Positions 1 to 14,119 are shown, counted from the stretch's first letter. The stretch is DNA of 64,000 bases from Ignelater luminosus (GCA_011009095.1 VTPC01007425.1:42160-106159), one strand, 5' to 3'. Program-made: numbers and translations. The notes: generated by a model from the letters alone, not told the origin.

Positions 1-3000
1 AAAGGAAACCATAGAATGAATGTTCTAGAAATTTAGAAATTTACATTAGAGAACTTAAAGAGGAGGAATTGGTATAGTAGAATAATTACAAATGTACTTT
101 GAATAATCGCAAAGCAAGTTGAATACAAGGTAAATTTTAATTCAGCATTCCATAAATAGAAAAAGGTAAAAATTAGAATTTAGAAAACAATAATTTTACA
201 AAAAACACGACATGATTGGGGTTGGAAAATAGTTTTAAATTAGAACAAATGAGAAACATCTGCTAGGATAGTGTAATCCTTATTTTAATCATTTTTTCTA
301 ATTAGATAAAACTGAGCTATTTTTGATAAAAAAACAAGAAAATAATAAAACAAGAAATCAATGATAAATATGAGGACAATATAAATGTCATATTGTGCAA
401 ATATACATAGTGAAGTCGGTCTCTATTGTGGTGACCCCCTGGAGCAATGACAGCTGAAAGCTGGCCACGTCATTTCCACATCCGTTTGGTACTGACTGTA
501 ATTGGTTCAGATTTCTACTGCGACAACTTACTAGAATTATTAGTTTCCGAATTAGTAGATTCATGGAAAATTCTGCACTTACATATGTACGCTGTTCCCT
601 CTTACTAAAGAAATTTCCAAATAAAAAAAGAACTTAATAAATGCATAATCCACTTCATTAGAAGAAATCAATAGCACCTGCTTCCCAATACGTATTTCCA
701 TATCGGTCTATAGATTTAAAAGCTTTTTTATACTGTCAACAACGGTAAATAATTATAAATTTAGATTGTACCTATTCGAAGTTAAGCCAGTGAAAAAGTA
801 GTTTATGTATTCGTATTCCACCGGACAAACATGTAATTAGTTTTTATTGTTGTACAATTTTGTAATTATGCGTGGTTGTCTTCTTTAACTTGCAAGTTCG
901 ACTCGGTTTATGACTACTTTAAATGCAAAAAATTTTGCTTGTTAGTTTTAACTTAAGTCGTCGTAAACAGAGAACTAAAATACCTTCCTTCTACGAATAA
1001 TATTTTAGTACCGGAATTCATAACGATTTTAGTTAAGTGGAAATTGTTATTTAACAGTTATTATAGTCACCCCATCTATCCAGAAAATAAAAGGCTGTAG
1101 CGAATTAATGTATAGTAGGAAAGTTTATCGCTGTTATTATAATTAAATTACACCAGTTAAAAGTATTTTAGTTTTCATAATAATAGAAACTTAAGTATTT
1201 GATGGACTTTCTAATACCTGCATTGTTCACTCTATTGATTTCAGAGGGCTAGTCTTTTTACCTCTTGATAACTTTATCGGCAAGAAAGTAGCTATAGATA
1301 TAAATGTTTTAACAATGATTACCAGCTGATTTACATAGCACATAAATTTATTAAGAAGTGAAAAATTGGCCCTAAAAGCAATATTTTCGATAGATCGGAA
1401 AATATTTGCAAAAATACTTGAAGATACGTCTGGAGGTAGAATTTGATTGTAAGTGCTCTTTGTAAGACCTAAACATGCACTAATTCTAGTTAAGGGTACA
1501 GATAGGAGAGGTACAATGGTAATTTGGCTTACATCTAAAACTTTTAACTGGAAGTTAGTTAACCAAACGTCGCAACAGCAACAGCAGATTGAAGAGCCCG
1601 ATTACAGAAGAAATCAGGTAGATTTGAACTTACAGGAGGACCAAAGGTTTCCAAAAAATCCACAAGTGAGGATTTTAGGAAATAAATAATACATAGATCT
1701 CAGATAGAAAAGCAGAAGAAAGAAGCTCGGAAACAAAAACAATTATATTTCCTCTTTACCTTTACGTATACCACCGATGCATGCAAAACTGGTTGTTCAT
1801 GGACTACAGTGAATATTATATTCAAACTTTTCAACTCGTAGACAATTTGATCCACTGAGTTACCACACAAACCACTATTATCCCATAAACACTAGGTACT
1901 GGTTCAATTGTGTTATAGTTACATTCAATTAAACGATATTTTTTGGCACTTGTTAACTTTTCACTTCGCAAAATCTTTAATACAGATTATTTAACTGGCA
2001 GACATTACACCTTTTGTGTAGTGGTACGATAGATAACATACGAAGTACTTTGCGTTGTTGCCCTTGTGTGCAATGTATTTTTTACTAAAGATTGAAAAAT
2101 AAAAAGTGAAAAGTTACAAAGTAGGTTGGGGCAATGCACGTGTACTGTCTTATGGGGATCCAAGGTCTACTTATTTCACATAAACAGTTGAAGAGTAGAA
2201 ATGCAAAATGGCCTAAGTGACAAAATTTTGAATTCAAGATAGTCAACAAGACGTGTGCATAGTTAAAGCAGATTCTAATGTTCCTCTAGAATATATTTTT
2301 ATTCATCAAAAAGAAACCAACCTGTTAAGACACCTATAGACTCGAAAACCACTGAAATCTAAAAATATTCGACTTTGGCACTTACAATTAAACCTTTTTG
2401 AATTTCCACTCTGCATTCACCATTTTATTTGGTAATTTTACGATTTAGGTGGTTTGTGTCCATAATGGTTTCATAAAGCGAGGCAAACTGCAGCAACGTT
2501 ACAGATTGTTTTGAAATAATCCTTTAAGATTTTGAAGGTTTAAATACAGGTAGAATTTGTGGAAAGTTATATCTTTGCACAAACTATTAACGTTTTATTG
2601 CTTTGAAATTGAAGTTTTTACCTTTGTTGAATTTTGTCATTTCCTACAATCTTGTTCTTTTCTGTTTTATTTAAAACTGATTTTTATCAAATTTTATATA
2701 AACCTACAAGAAATTCTATTCAAAATCTTTTATCATTGGTTTCTTAACTTTTGCTTTTAATTTTATTAACTATCGACAGAAAAGGAATCATCTATATGAA
2801 AACATATTTCAATCAGCTTAAAGAGAACAGGAAAATTTTCTAATTCGACTTAATTAAATTTTAAAATTCTATCTCAGTTAAATTTATCTCATTTTAGGGT
2901 CCCAAAAGAAAAGATATTTGCGAAAGTAATCAGCCCTACAAACAAAAATCCTTGCTAAATCCATCAGAGGCACAAAGGATTTCGAGTATCAAAGAGTGCG

Positions 3001-4970
3001 GGGTATAAATTTTAAATTTGATTTGACACGAGTTCAAACGCAAACAAATGAATGTTTCATTGTCGAGGCCTTCTATGTTGTATCGCTCTCAATTGGCTTA
3101 AGTTGTCGCGCCCTATTATGCAATTTAGAGACTACCCTGCCCTTTTTCGCCAAATTAAATTTAAAATTTTACTTCGTTTGGATGTTACTTTAATTTGTTT
3201 CGTTTAAAACGGCTGAACGTTTTATTCTGTTGTGGTGATTCTGTAATGCATAAACCAGTAATCTTATAACCCAGCTAGTACAGGATATGCTTTCTTTCAG
3301 TCGGTCGCTACCGCAAGTGTAATTAAAATTGTATAAACATGCTGGCTGTAATTAACTATTAGCAGACAAAAGTGTATTGGGAACAAGTTCACATCAATTT
3401 CCTCTAGAGCTAGACGGTATCGCGAATAATTTCTCACATGAGTAATTAAAGTATCAGTGTGATTGCAGCTTGGATATGGATATCTATTACGAAGAGATTA
3501 AGATATCGAGTTGTTCGCGTAACTGTATATACTTATCATCATCCATTGTATTAACACGCACTCATTCCCTTGCTGAGTTTAATTACAGAGTAAAAATTAA
3601 TTTAGTTGATGAATATAGATAGACGAGCTTTCATTATAGTACGTTGTAAAAAATCCTGCACTCAAAGCGTTCAACCAGAAGTTGTTAGCTCTAATTTAGG
3701 ATAAAATAATAAGTAATTCATCAAATCAAACTAATGCCATCGTAACATAGCTTTTTATATGTATCTAAATTATAGTTTATTCTGATAAACCAGGATATGG
3801 TAAATCAATTACTCATCGAGATATTCCCATTTCATTCAATTTAATGTGTAGTTCTACAGATAGTAACCGGTTGAAATCTTCCTGGTTTTACATCGTACGC
3901 ATCTGTATATGGAAATGAACAAATTATTAGCAATGAGGGAAGCGTTACAACTGTATCATTTCCCGTTTGATTTATGTGAGAAAACAGTTTTTACTTTAAT
4001 TTTATCATTTTATAATTCTAAATTCAACCAGATATGGAATTAACATTTATAATAGTACAAGTAGTGATTTCTAGATATTGATCAAAATTATTCTACCCGT
4101 TAACTTCTAGGAATCTCTCAGAAATCAGATATGTGTGAACGTCTTTACGGAAATCTGGTTTTTAATCACTAAACTTCTTGCTGATAAAGGAAAGACGGTT
4201 ATAATTTATTAAAGTTCATCTTAAAAATGGAATATAGAAGATAAGAACTTTCAAAACCATTATTAGCTTAAATGAAACAGAAATATCTTTTGGAAATAAA
4301 CAAATTTATAAGCTACTGCATAGGTTCTCAAACTATGCCTCTCAAGAACAAAATAACTTTGAACAGTTAGCGTATTATATAAAGGAAGGTTTTATTACAT
4401 TCAATACATACAAACGCAAAGAAATAAGAAAATAAAAGGCATCCCGATTCGTTTTTTCTCATTTGGCACTGCGAAAGAAAACGTTTGAAAACCACCGAGT
4501 CGTAAAGAATCTTCTTTGTTTTAAATATTAGCTGTTACATATGCACTTTCTTTTATAGCTAGTTTAATTTAGAAACTTCCATATAAAAAGAACAGATGTC
4601 ATATCTACAAAAAAGACAGATCTTGAGTTTTCGGAGTCTTAATATATTAGTGTGACTATTTGCTATAGAGAATTTGCACAATTTAAAGAGAATAGGACCA
4701 ATAATTTCCATCCGTATCTTCAAAAGACCTGCTTATTATTAAATTAAAAGTGCGGTATAAACAATCAGTCAGTCTCAAACGCCGTGTCTAGGTTGATTAT
4801 GCCCTTAGAGACTTAAAAAGACAATCGTACAACGTTACGGAAATAAAGATTAATGAAATGACCGGAGATGGTAATATTTCACTCGAATGAAGAAAGGTAT
4901 TAATATGAAATTTGCTGATTTTAGCTGATAATCCAGAATATTGCGAAATGGTTAATATAATAAGTATTTC
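1..4970. other. Gene-empty AT-rich stretch
   Basis: No recognisable gene, transposon end or RNA gene was found here. The one item of note is an open frame on + at 1,453-1,689 that starts with GTG rather than ATG. It has a glutamine run (about 1,575-1,590) and a charged tail ending RFPKNPQVRILGNK. An acceptor-like CAG precedes the glutamine run and a donor-like CAA/GTGAGG lies near 1,662-1,670, so a short internal exon is possible, but nothing in it matches a family I know. The rest is AT-rich with short homopolymers. Confidence 0.55.
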
Positions 4971-4979
4971 ATTTTTACA

Positions 4980-6560
4980 ATACTAACAAATGTGACAATT
5001 GAAGGTGAATTTTTAAAACTGGAACTTTTAGAAAACAAAGAAATGTTCTAGTGAAGAAAAAAACAAAGAAATGTTCTAGTGAAGAAGAAAACAATGCACT
5101 GTAATATGTAGAAGGTCCGGGAAAATGCCTGAATAATAGTGAACAGTCAGGACAAAAATGATACGATTGCGTCAAATGAATAGACCAAGAAAGGAGTTCC
5201 CAAAAAGAGGACAATAATAAAAAAGCAAAGGCTTTTTGCAGGATATACAAATTTAAGAGAAAATGCTTTAGCTTAATTTCTAAAGAGCAACGAAATGTAA
5301 TAAGCTCTAACTTTTGGAAACTATCCAGCAAAGAAAGAAAATTTTTATTCTTAACGGTGCAGTCGACTTGATATCAAACGTCGAACAACCAACAGCGACT
5401 GAAAACAAAATACTTTCAAATACTCATTGAATAATAAAAAAGAAGAAAAGTGTGAGAGATATTTTCTTACAACACTCGGGCTGAAGAAAACTAACAACAG
5501 GGTGTTGCATGATAGTTTAAACAAGACTTCTAGGCACCCAGCTTGTTCCACCCGCCGATCAATAAATTTCTCAAATTTCTTAAACAAAACCTTATTAACA
5601 AACACATTTTCAAACATTCCCATGTCTCTAACAACAGACGGTATCTTCCAAGTGATATATCTGTTGCAATATTGTATGAAGATCTATGTTAAAAAAATGT
5701 CTTTGCTCAGTTAGGTTAGAACTGTGAAAAATCTAGGTTACATGATCACACAGAAGATAATCTACAAGCAGATTGTAATATATGCATCCCTTGAACAAAA
5801 CATCAAGAATGAGTTAGGGACTTTAGAAAATTATATCAAATGCATGCCGAAACAAAGTTTGAGATAGGCACTATTCTTCTTCTTGCATACAACGAGAGCT
5901 TTGTGCCAGTGGGTTTTAATAGATCACTTAAGCCATTCGCTGTTTTATGGTACGAAGCCACTGCTGGTAGAACAAAGAAGACCTTATTAGCTGTTTCTTT
6001 CTTCTTCCAAAACACAGAAATGCATTAAAAATAATAATATGATAAAACAATTGTTCTAGTCAGAACAAAGATTGATGCTTCTACTGCCATTCCTAATACG
6101 TATGATAAATTCCAGTGAAATTGCTGTAAACGAAATAATCTTCAATTTATTTGAGTCTGGTGGTACTTTTTGTCGGTGGATAAGTTTTCACCATCAGGCA
6201 ATTATCACTGAAAAGGCAAGGTAAAACGTATGACTTTGAATATTTTGCAAACATAGTTCAAAAAAGACAGCGGCTGAATGTGGAAGTAAAAAAGATGAGT
6301 TTTCAAGATTTTTATAAATGGAAGAATTACAGATTTCAGGCAAAAATAAAAAAAGACATGACAATAGACCACAACTTACCTCTGATATTTACAAAAATCT
6401 AGAGTTTTATGCAAAAAGCCCAGACAAAATAGGACCCCTGTTTGGTGATGAATCGTCTTTTTCTAAGCCAAATGGATTTCCAGAAGAAAAGAAATTAACT
6501 TTGCTGAATAATCTTGGTGGAATTACACCAGAAAAGAGCAGAAACTTTTAAATTGATCTT
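4980..6560 (+). pseudogene. Decayed copy of an unnamed insect transposase-like family
   Basis: No single frame is open, but conceptual translation across frames gives, in order, pieces that fit a large, multi-copy insect protein family I recall without a formal name. Near 5,240-5,360 is CFSLISKEQRN followed by SSNFWKLSSKERKFLFLT, the Cys-rich and FW...R.F segment. Near 5,440-5,500 is CERYFLTTLGL. Near 5,940-5,990 is LWYEATAGRTKK. Near 6,140-6,220 is a weak FESGGTFCR block, then SFHHQAIITEKAR. Near 6,270-6,320 is RLNVEVKKMSFQDFYKW. Near 6,480-6,550 is the C-terminal EEKKLTLLNNLGGITPE. Frameshifts and stops separate these pieces, so the copy cannot make protein. Whether the family is a transposase proper or a domesticated repeat gene is not settled by this sequence. 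A second fragment lies on the opposite strand at 56.1-56.5 kb. Confidence 0.55.
5035..5090 (+). repeat. 28-bp tandem duplication
   Basis: The word ACAAAGAAATGTTCTAGTGA occurs twice with a 28-bp period, each copy followed by an A-rich tail. It sits just upstream of the readable part of the decayed family copy and looks like a local replication-slippage duplication. Confidence 0.85.
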
Positions 6561-6569
6561 ACTGAATTT

Positions 6570-7360
6570 ACGACGATCGATGGCGTAATTTTATGTTAAA
6601 TTTTCCTTTGTGTTTTCTTTTAGTAATAAACAGGCTTATAGAAATGATGGATATCATTTAATAATTCACCTCATTTTACATTTACTTTAAGCTTCAATTG
6701 GCGATATTTGTTGTAACTTAGGAGGTATTTTACAATCTAAACAGAATGAGCAAAAACAAGTTCAACAAAGAATAATACACGGCTTTTTAGCATAAGATTA
6801 CAGATTACGGAGTGTAACATTAAAAGTCTATAAAATTGAATTGAAAAAAAACGTATATGAATTTTTGTTAAAAATGTACTTGAGCTTTTCCGACTTTTTT
6901 ACTTTCTAGTTTAATACTAGCAAGATGACATTGTAAATTGCACAAATTATGGTTTAGATTAATGTTTAATGGCTTCCAAAAAAAAAACTTCAAACGTATT
7001 TTTCTCAATTTCATGCTCTGTACAGATACGGATGTGTCGTTAGGAAGACAGTATAAAATTATTTTAGTTACCATATTTTCGAGTCAACAGATTCGCTTCG
7101 CACAAACCTGTCTAAAAGTCAATAATGATAAAGGTCAGCTTGTTTTCTTTCTTTCTTTAGTTTTTTTGTAACCTATTATCTGAATTAAATGTTATTTTGA
7201 TTTTATCGTTATGGGTAGCATATCGTCAAGTATCCACAATTAAAAAGGGTTGTAGTCTTAGAGTGTTCACATACAAATACTGTGATATCGCTTAGAATAT
7301 TTATCAAGCAACTAACTACAAAATGCCCGATTCCAAGAAATAGAACTCTGCAGATGCTGA
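6570..7360. other. No gene seen
   Basis: AT-rich non-coding sequence. Short open frames on both strands overlap each other near 6,870-7,170 and have no recognisable motif, so they are treated as chance. Confidence 0.6.
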
Positions 7361-7364
7361 AGTT

Positions 7365-7585
7365 TTCAGATCCAATTCAACCCGGTTTGACTATGATAAA
7401 TCCGATGCGACTCTTGAAAATCGGATGACATTCTGAACCGACCAGAAAAGCTTGATCGGCCAGAGAGACCAGATTAGTCCAAAACGCCTAATCAGCTCGA
7501 AAAATCCAATTGGTCTGAAAAGCTTGATAGGCTCGAAAACCCTGACGGACCTGAAGAACTCGATGGACCCGATCGATGTAGAGCA
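7365..7585 (+). repeat. Degenerate minisatellite (GAA/CTCGAT/GGACC words)
   Basis: A GC-richer block built from diverged, phased copies of a unit of about 18-21 bp, with recurring words GAAAAGCTTGAT, CGAAAA, GACCTGAAGA and GATCGG. In one + frame it reads as a run of PEKLDRPER, SEKLDRLENPDGPEELDGPDR-like pieces with one stop, which is what a 9-bp-phased repeat gives. It is more likely a decayed tandem array than an exon. No flanking target duplication was seen. Confidence 0.55.
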
Positions 7586-7589
7586 GTAA

Positions 7590-10555
7590 AAAGCTTAGAA
7601 CGCTTTGAAAATGATGCGTGGCCAAAAAGGTTGTCCTGTAACTTACTCTATCAAGAAATCGTAAGAAGGAAACCTTGTTGTACCCTTAGAAATTCCTGCG
7701 CTACCTTTACTCTCCCTTTTAAAGAGGGTAATATCTAAGACAAATGTTTATGTATTAAGCTGGAACCTGTTTTCAATATCGTTTTGTTGGAACACTGGAA
7801 AATAATAATAATCTAACGTTACAGCAGATGGGTTATTTCACCATTTTTCATTATTTCTCGGTAATTATTATAATGAGTATTTAAACTAAGAAAATTCTTC
7901 TGTGGAGTTCGACAAGTAATCTCTCCCAAGTGTCACAAACACTGGTTTGAGCAGCATGCTTTATCTAAAAATATCTTCTTTGAATTCAACTAACAAATTT
8001 CTTTCTGTCCAAAGAAAGTCATTTGTCGTTACAGAAACTAACATACCAAATAGCTACTTCCGATGAGGTCCTTGTCTTATAAGTATTAATACTGTGATGA
8101 GTTGTAGCTTATTCTGCCTTTGCATAACTTTTGCTACTATTAAAACTTCGAAAACAATCCTGTCTTTAGCAATTACATAAGTATTTTCTATCACGTTTTA
8201 AGCATGTTGGTCTGATCACAATGATGCATACTATCATCAATGTGTGCACATTACTAAGTTGTGCCATCATAAAGCCACGTTTCTTGAAAATTAAAACCCT
8301 GCAAAGAATTGTCTAAAATGTAAATCTTTTTTTAAAGAACAGTAATCTTTTTTACGCGGAAAGTAGAAATTTCATAAAAAACAGAATACCTTTTTTGGGT
8401 ATTTAAAGAATAAGAAGTCCTTTTGCAGTAGTTATTGTGTCTATGTTACGTTAGTAAGCTTTCTTATCGCCGCAGAGCTACGCCTTATCACGCGATGTTC
8501 ATTTTTGAATAAGCTAAACCTACTACTAAAGTACAGTAGAAACAAAAAGTTCCTCAGAATTTACAAATAAAATAAAATATTTCTTGGCTTGGCTGAATAT
8601 CAATTTTTATCGGTTGATATAATTACTGTAAGTACAGTTTAATGTCAAGTTTAATGCAAAGTTCCTTTTCAGAACTTAACTCCCGTTTTTACTTACATGT
8701 ACTTGGGTGGATTTAAAATATTTCTGAATCTGCTATTGTTTGATTTTGAAAAATATATTTCTAAATCCAAATCTTTTAGTACGACGCTGACTTCGATATC
8801 ACTTGTAAGAACGTTTATCTCTATTATCTAAGAACGATATAATCTTTCTGTAAGTAATGCTGACTACTGCATACAGTTCAAGTCCATTGAAGCATATTAC
8901 GAGTAGGTACATGAATTGAGTAGGTAACTCCATTGTTTTTTCTAAAACAATTGAATTACCTATCAAGTATTCCTTGCTAACTAGAAACCATTTACTCATT
9001 ATTCTTACTCCAGTAATGTTTTAGATTTTCCTTCTTTTGCATCAAAAGTTCGTATGTGAGAAAATGTTATATTGTTTCTTTGCTAGTGCTACGTTTAATG
9101 TTTCACATAAAATTAATTTTGGAATCAGTGATGTGATCCAACTACTTATCATTTGCTTGTGAGATATAATTAGACTTTTCCTAGAAATCTAGTAAAATAG
9201 ATTCTGTAGTAGCAAGAAAAAGTTTTATGATTACGTATCGGTTTTTAAACACTTGTCCTTGCAACGCTTGAACTTTACCACTTTTACGATTGTTCCAATT
9301 TAATTAAATTCTAGAAATAATTCGTAGAAGGGTTGTTGATTTATGGAATAAATTACGGGAAACTATAAATCTTCTTATAGAAACACGAAACTTGCTTTAC
9401 ACACAAATTTAGTCAGTGAAACATTTTTAGAAGAAACAAGAGTTTTCTACTGAGAAAAAATAGTTTTACCTTACTGAATACTGTCTACTGTTTACGAGAA
9501 ATATCAGAGGAAATTATAAAACTATAATGTCATATGTTATAAGGTTATCTTGATTCTGAAAGGGGTGTGGTTTAATAGTAGAGCGACCAAAATTTCTGAC
9601 ACATTATAACAAGGAAGGTCTGGTTTCGGTAATAACACATTTTGCATTCCGATGAGATGCCATCTATCAACAAAATTACTTTTAATTACAAATTTGGGCT
9701 AAAACTGACAATGAGTTGAAATAATTTGTGGTTAAAAGATTAGATAATAAAGAGGTAAAATGAAGGTGCAAATAACATTAAAGGTAAATAACGCTATCCA
9801 TTATTGTTAAAAAATTATTACAAGCTAAAATTAGCAAATGACGTGAGTGGTATCTGTTCTTTAATTAGATCTTATGCATTTCTGTTTATAACATCTTTTT
9901 TATCTTGCATTATTTAACAATACAAGGTGTTAAAATAAAAATAAAAACCACACATCCTGTATAATTTTTTCTTTCTGTTTTAAATCTTTTTACTGTAGTA
10001 TTAACTGCATAATACAATCGGTCGTGAACCTTCCATCAGATGTATATAATATTTAAATCTGTTAACATATTTTCCAAAGGTTAGTACACTGTGGGAATTT
10101 AGGGTTCCTAAACAGAAGAAATAGGAAATTTTCTCATACATTGAATCTTTTATGAAAGTTACTATGGTATATAATATTGATTTCTTTTATTTCTCCCAAG
10201 TTAAATTAATTATACTGTTACCCCTAATAAAAATTAACCGATATGCTATTACAACAAATGTCTATGAGGGTTCTTAACTTCTGTATAGGAAAGACTTTGA
10301 AGTACCCATTGAGATTAGGGACAGTTATATGCACGCATTGAGAACCTGTGTGACTTTTAAACTTTTTAACTTTAGTCAAGTATATTATTATTAAAGAAGG
10401 TAAGTAAGGGTATAAAATTGCAGATATGTATCGCGTTCGCGATAATTAATTGTTTGCAAAGGTGCAGAAAAGCGTTTAAGGGTTGTAGGTTTTTAAGAAA
10501 TATTCACATGTATTTGAACCCTAATACTCTTAGTTTAAAGTGATAAATATTGTTC
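7590..10555. other. No gene seen
   Basis: AT-rich sequence with only short chance frames. Neither strand shows a transposon end, RNA gene or convincing exon. Confidence 0.6.
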
Positions 10556-10559
10556 ACCT

Positions 10560-10860
10560 ACAAACCACAAGCTGGAATCTGAAATCTGTGACCCTCACGT
10601 ATCGCGTATCACTGCCATGCGTGTAACTTGATCCTATTCGTGTCCAAATTAAAGCAAAGCTGATCAAATCTACCGGATAAACGGGTCTTTCCGAGCGTTG
10701 CATATCAAATTGACATGCCGTCGGGTTTTGCATTTACTGCTTTTAAGCCAGCAGCTTTTGTTTTAACTTTTTATTACCACCCCGTATTCCGATATTGTGC
10801 CGATCTGTAAATGTTCTATTCCATCTTTTAGCTCGAATCAAGGCTTCCCAGAAAAGTAAA
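10560..10860. promoter_or_regulatory. GC-richer island, candidate cis-regulatory element
   Basis: This stretch has clearly more G+C and CpG than its surroundings, with words such as CACGTATCGCGTATCACTGC and CTTTCCGAGCGTTGCATA. It has no coding frame and no repeat character. Within what may be a very long intron or upstream region of the gene whose last exon is at 29.1 kb, such an island could be a conserved enhancer. That is inference from composition only; nothing here shows activity. Confidence 0.2.
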
Positions 10861-10869
10861 CGCCAGACA

Positions 10870-13800
10870 TTTTAAAAGCCAGTGTTTGAAAACACTTTAA
10901 GAGCTTGTTTATTTAAATAATAGAGAAGTACATATTTTTATGTATTCAGTAATTTAATACGGGGTGGTTTTATTTTGCCTACTAGTGATAGTCCCCATAT
11001 GCCGTTGGCAGCACTGGCGGAAGTTTGGCGCCACCGAACCTCGTTTGTTTTTCTCAACCCCAAGACTTGCATTGTCATTCTGTCAGTTTATAGACGAGAG
11101 ATAATATCTATTGTTAATCTGTTTTATAAGAGATGTTTTTAAGAGCTTGCTTTAATGGTACTCTCCTTCTCTTTAAGTGGATATGAGTGAGATGCGTGTA
11201 ACCATATAACCGAACTAGAGGCTTGCCTTTTTTTACTTTAATTATGTTAAGAAAACATATCATCTTAATTAGCTTTATGTTTTTAAACCTTTAGCATTAA
11301 TTGTTTTTGTCGTGAAAAATTAAAATATTTTCACTTTGTTAATTATTTTGTAAACGTAACGGTAATATAAAAGCCTTGCTTGACAAGAAATTGAGAAAAG
11401 ATTGATGACCTGTTTCTCAGACTGAGAAACTACAAAAACCAACATAATTATATAAATAAATAATTAATTAATTTTATAAGCATTTACTTGAAACATGTCG
11501 GTAATGTTAAAATTATACCTACGTGTTTACATTTTGATATCCGTAGCAATTAAAGTACTTCCTGTTCCACGTGGTTTTTGTTCAATTATTTAAACATATA
11601 TCATACAAACAACGTTACGGTTTTAATAGTGAGGTTTTAACATATTTCATGTTGTTATATTTAGATATTGATTTCACGAAACTACTTCTTTTTTAGGGTC
11701 TTGTTAAAACAAAATGTAGAAAAGTATCAGATGATGTTTAAACAGGGGTTGTTTAATATAGTAACCTGAAAATATATTTACTAAACGACTTTGTTTTATT
11801 ATAGATTAAACTTTAGGGCGTGGGAAAATTACGTATGTTTCAAAACGAAGCTCTCTCTATCTCGATGATATGTACTTCATCATTCTGACAGTCACTGTGA
11901 TTCTGTACCTAAATAATGTGTTTATGACGTGTGTATCATTTAAAATAATTATCTATCATTCATGCTTTTGCTATTCTGTAAACTTTTATTGCGAGATTGT
12001 TAGAAGCTGAAGATATAAGTAGTATGATTATAACAATATTATTTCCTTTCTACTTGATACCTATATTTGCAAGAAATCTAAGAATTCTGTATTTATTTTT
12101 AATTTGTAACTATTTGAGTTTTATTTGTACTACCTATAATAATTTATTTTGTAACAGAAGCGTTACGCATTGTTTGCTTGAAAGTGCTAAGCCAATCAAA
12201 ACGTTAGGTTTAGAACACTGTTAAGAGCAAATAAGAGACTGACTAAAAATCAAACGACTTTATTAATAAATTTTAAAAAACATAAAATTATTTTTAGGTT
12301 ATGTTTTTATTATTTTCTACAATAATATATAATAATAAGACATTGCAAGAACGGTGTAATAATGCTCAAAATTGTATAATAAGGAAAACAACTTTTTTTG
12401 TTGCAACTATTTCGCAACTTTAGTGTTTCAATATCCAAAGTATTCTTGCAGTTCCACTTGCAGGATCTTATAAAGTTCTACTTTAAAGCAAACTGTTCGG
12501 TATAATTTGAAATTACCGCGTCTCATAACAGCAGCACGAATTCATGATACTGACATAGTGCAACATAATCTGACTTACTTGAACGAACAATATTTTGCAC
12601 TGGTTTTATGGTCCAATTATCACTATGAAGACTTACTTTTACATATTTAGCTCCTTTAATTAAACCTTTGATGTGATAGCAAATTTTTTTCTGACATCAT
12701 AGTGTATATGATTGTTTTCTTTAGGGCTGTCTTAAGCATCAGTATACTTATACATAACGTTCGGTGTCGGATCTACAGTGCAGGGGGCCTAAAGCTATTA
12801 CTCCTTTGCAGGTTCTTTAAGACCTGTTTGACACTATGAAAAATTCTCTGATAAATTTCATACAAAAAACTTCTTAAAAAATTCTTGATCGTTGCAAATA
12901 GAGTTTGCATAGAAATTTTTGTAGAAATCTCGTTGAGCAAAAGATTTTTAGAACATGTTCTATAAATTAGAAATTTTGTGCGAGAAAATGCGCACGGAAC
13001 TCATACGCATATCGAAATCAGCTGAGACAAGGTGGACAAAAGGTTAAACGAAACGACGGTATAAAAATGCTTAAACGCGCATGCGCACGTCAAAAATTTC
13101 CTAGAGAGTTTTGTACAAGTTGCATACAGAACAGACTGCAACAACATACCAAAAATTCTTTACAGAAATTTGGAAAAATCTCTTTCTTAAGTTTTATAAA
13201 ATTTTTCATAGTGTCATACAGGTCTAATATATATAGGAATGTTGAATTTCTGTAGAAGTCCTTTAACCCATAAAACTGAAAAATGCATTTTTAAAATTTT
13301 TACTAGTACTTTTTGTAATTACCAAGGTGGCAGAAAGATCGTAACACTAGAATAAGGATTACGGATTAGAGACTTTTAAAGATCGGCAAGTCCGCAAGAG
13401 TTTAAAGGCTCATAACCCATAGATCTATACAAATTTTCAAATACGTAGAAGCGTATAGGAACTTTGTGAATCTGAATCCCGTCGATCTAAAATACATCAA
13501 GACCTCGCAAAGACTTGAGTGCTTATTAACACTAATTGGTCCATAAAAACGTGGAGATTTGCAAGAACGTGATGACCAAAAATAAATCAATGCACCTGGA
13601 GAAAACGAAAACATTAGCAGTTTACTTCACAGAATCTAAAACAAATGCTATCCTCATTTAAAGCCAGAAACAACAACTAACAAACAATCCCCAATAAAAT
13701 ACAATAAGACCATTTAATACGAACAGGACACTTCGTAGGTCATTGGCCAATTATTCTATTCCTTCATTCAACAATAACTTTTAAGATTTACACAGCTTGT

Positions 13801-14095
13801 ATGAGACAGTGAAAAAATGTTTAATGATTTCTATAGGAAAGCAATTGTTTAAATTTGTGTTTTTTGGACTGGCATGGTGAGTCGTGAATAACATCTTACA
13901 CTGTGGAAAATCGCAAAAATGTCAATAAGGACAGACTTTGAAGGCTTATATTTAGATCACGAAGGTCTTTCTAAAAATAAAAAAAAAACAGTAAATATCT
14001 GTTTTGATTTATTTCAGATTTTTGTTTCAAAAACAAATAAATATTTGGAGGCAAATAGTTGGGTAAGGATGCAAACTATAAATTAGTGTATTTGA
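10870..14095. other. No gene seen
   Basis: AT-rich non-coding DNA. A somewhat GC-richer patch lies at about 10,980-11,110. Frames at 11,997-12,224 and 13,067-13,255 have no recognisable motif and do not start with a convincing ATG context. Confidence 0.55.
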
Positions 14096-14119
14096 AAAGT
14101 TGCTGAATTTGTTCTCTAG

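Noticed and set aside
4975..5623. Minus-strand frames of 118 and 90 codons
   Set aside because: They lie opposite the decayed family copy, whose + strand translation gives recognisable motifs. The minus frames are Leu/Phe/Ser-rich shadows.
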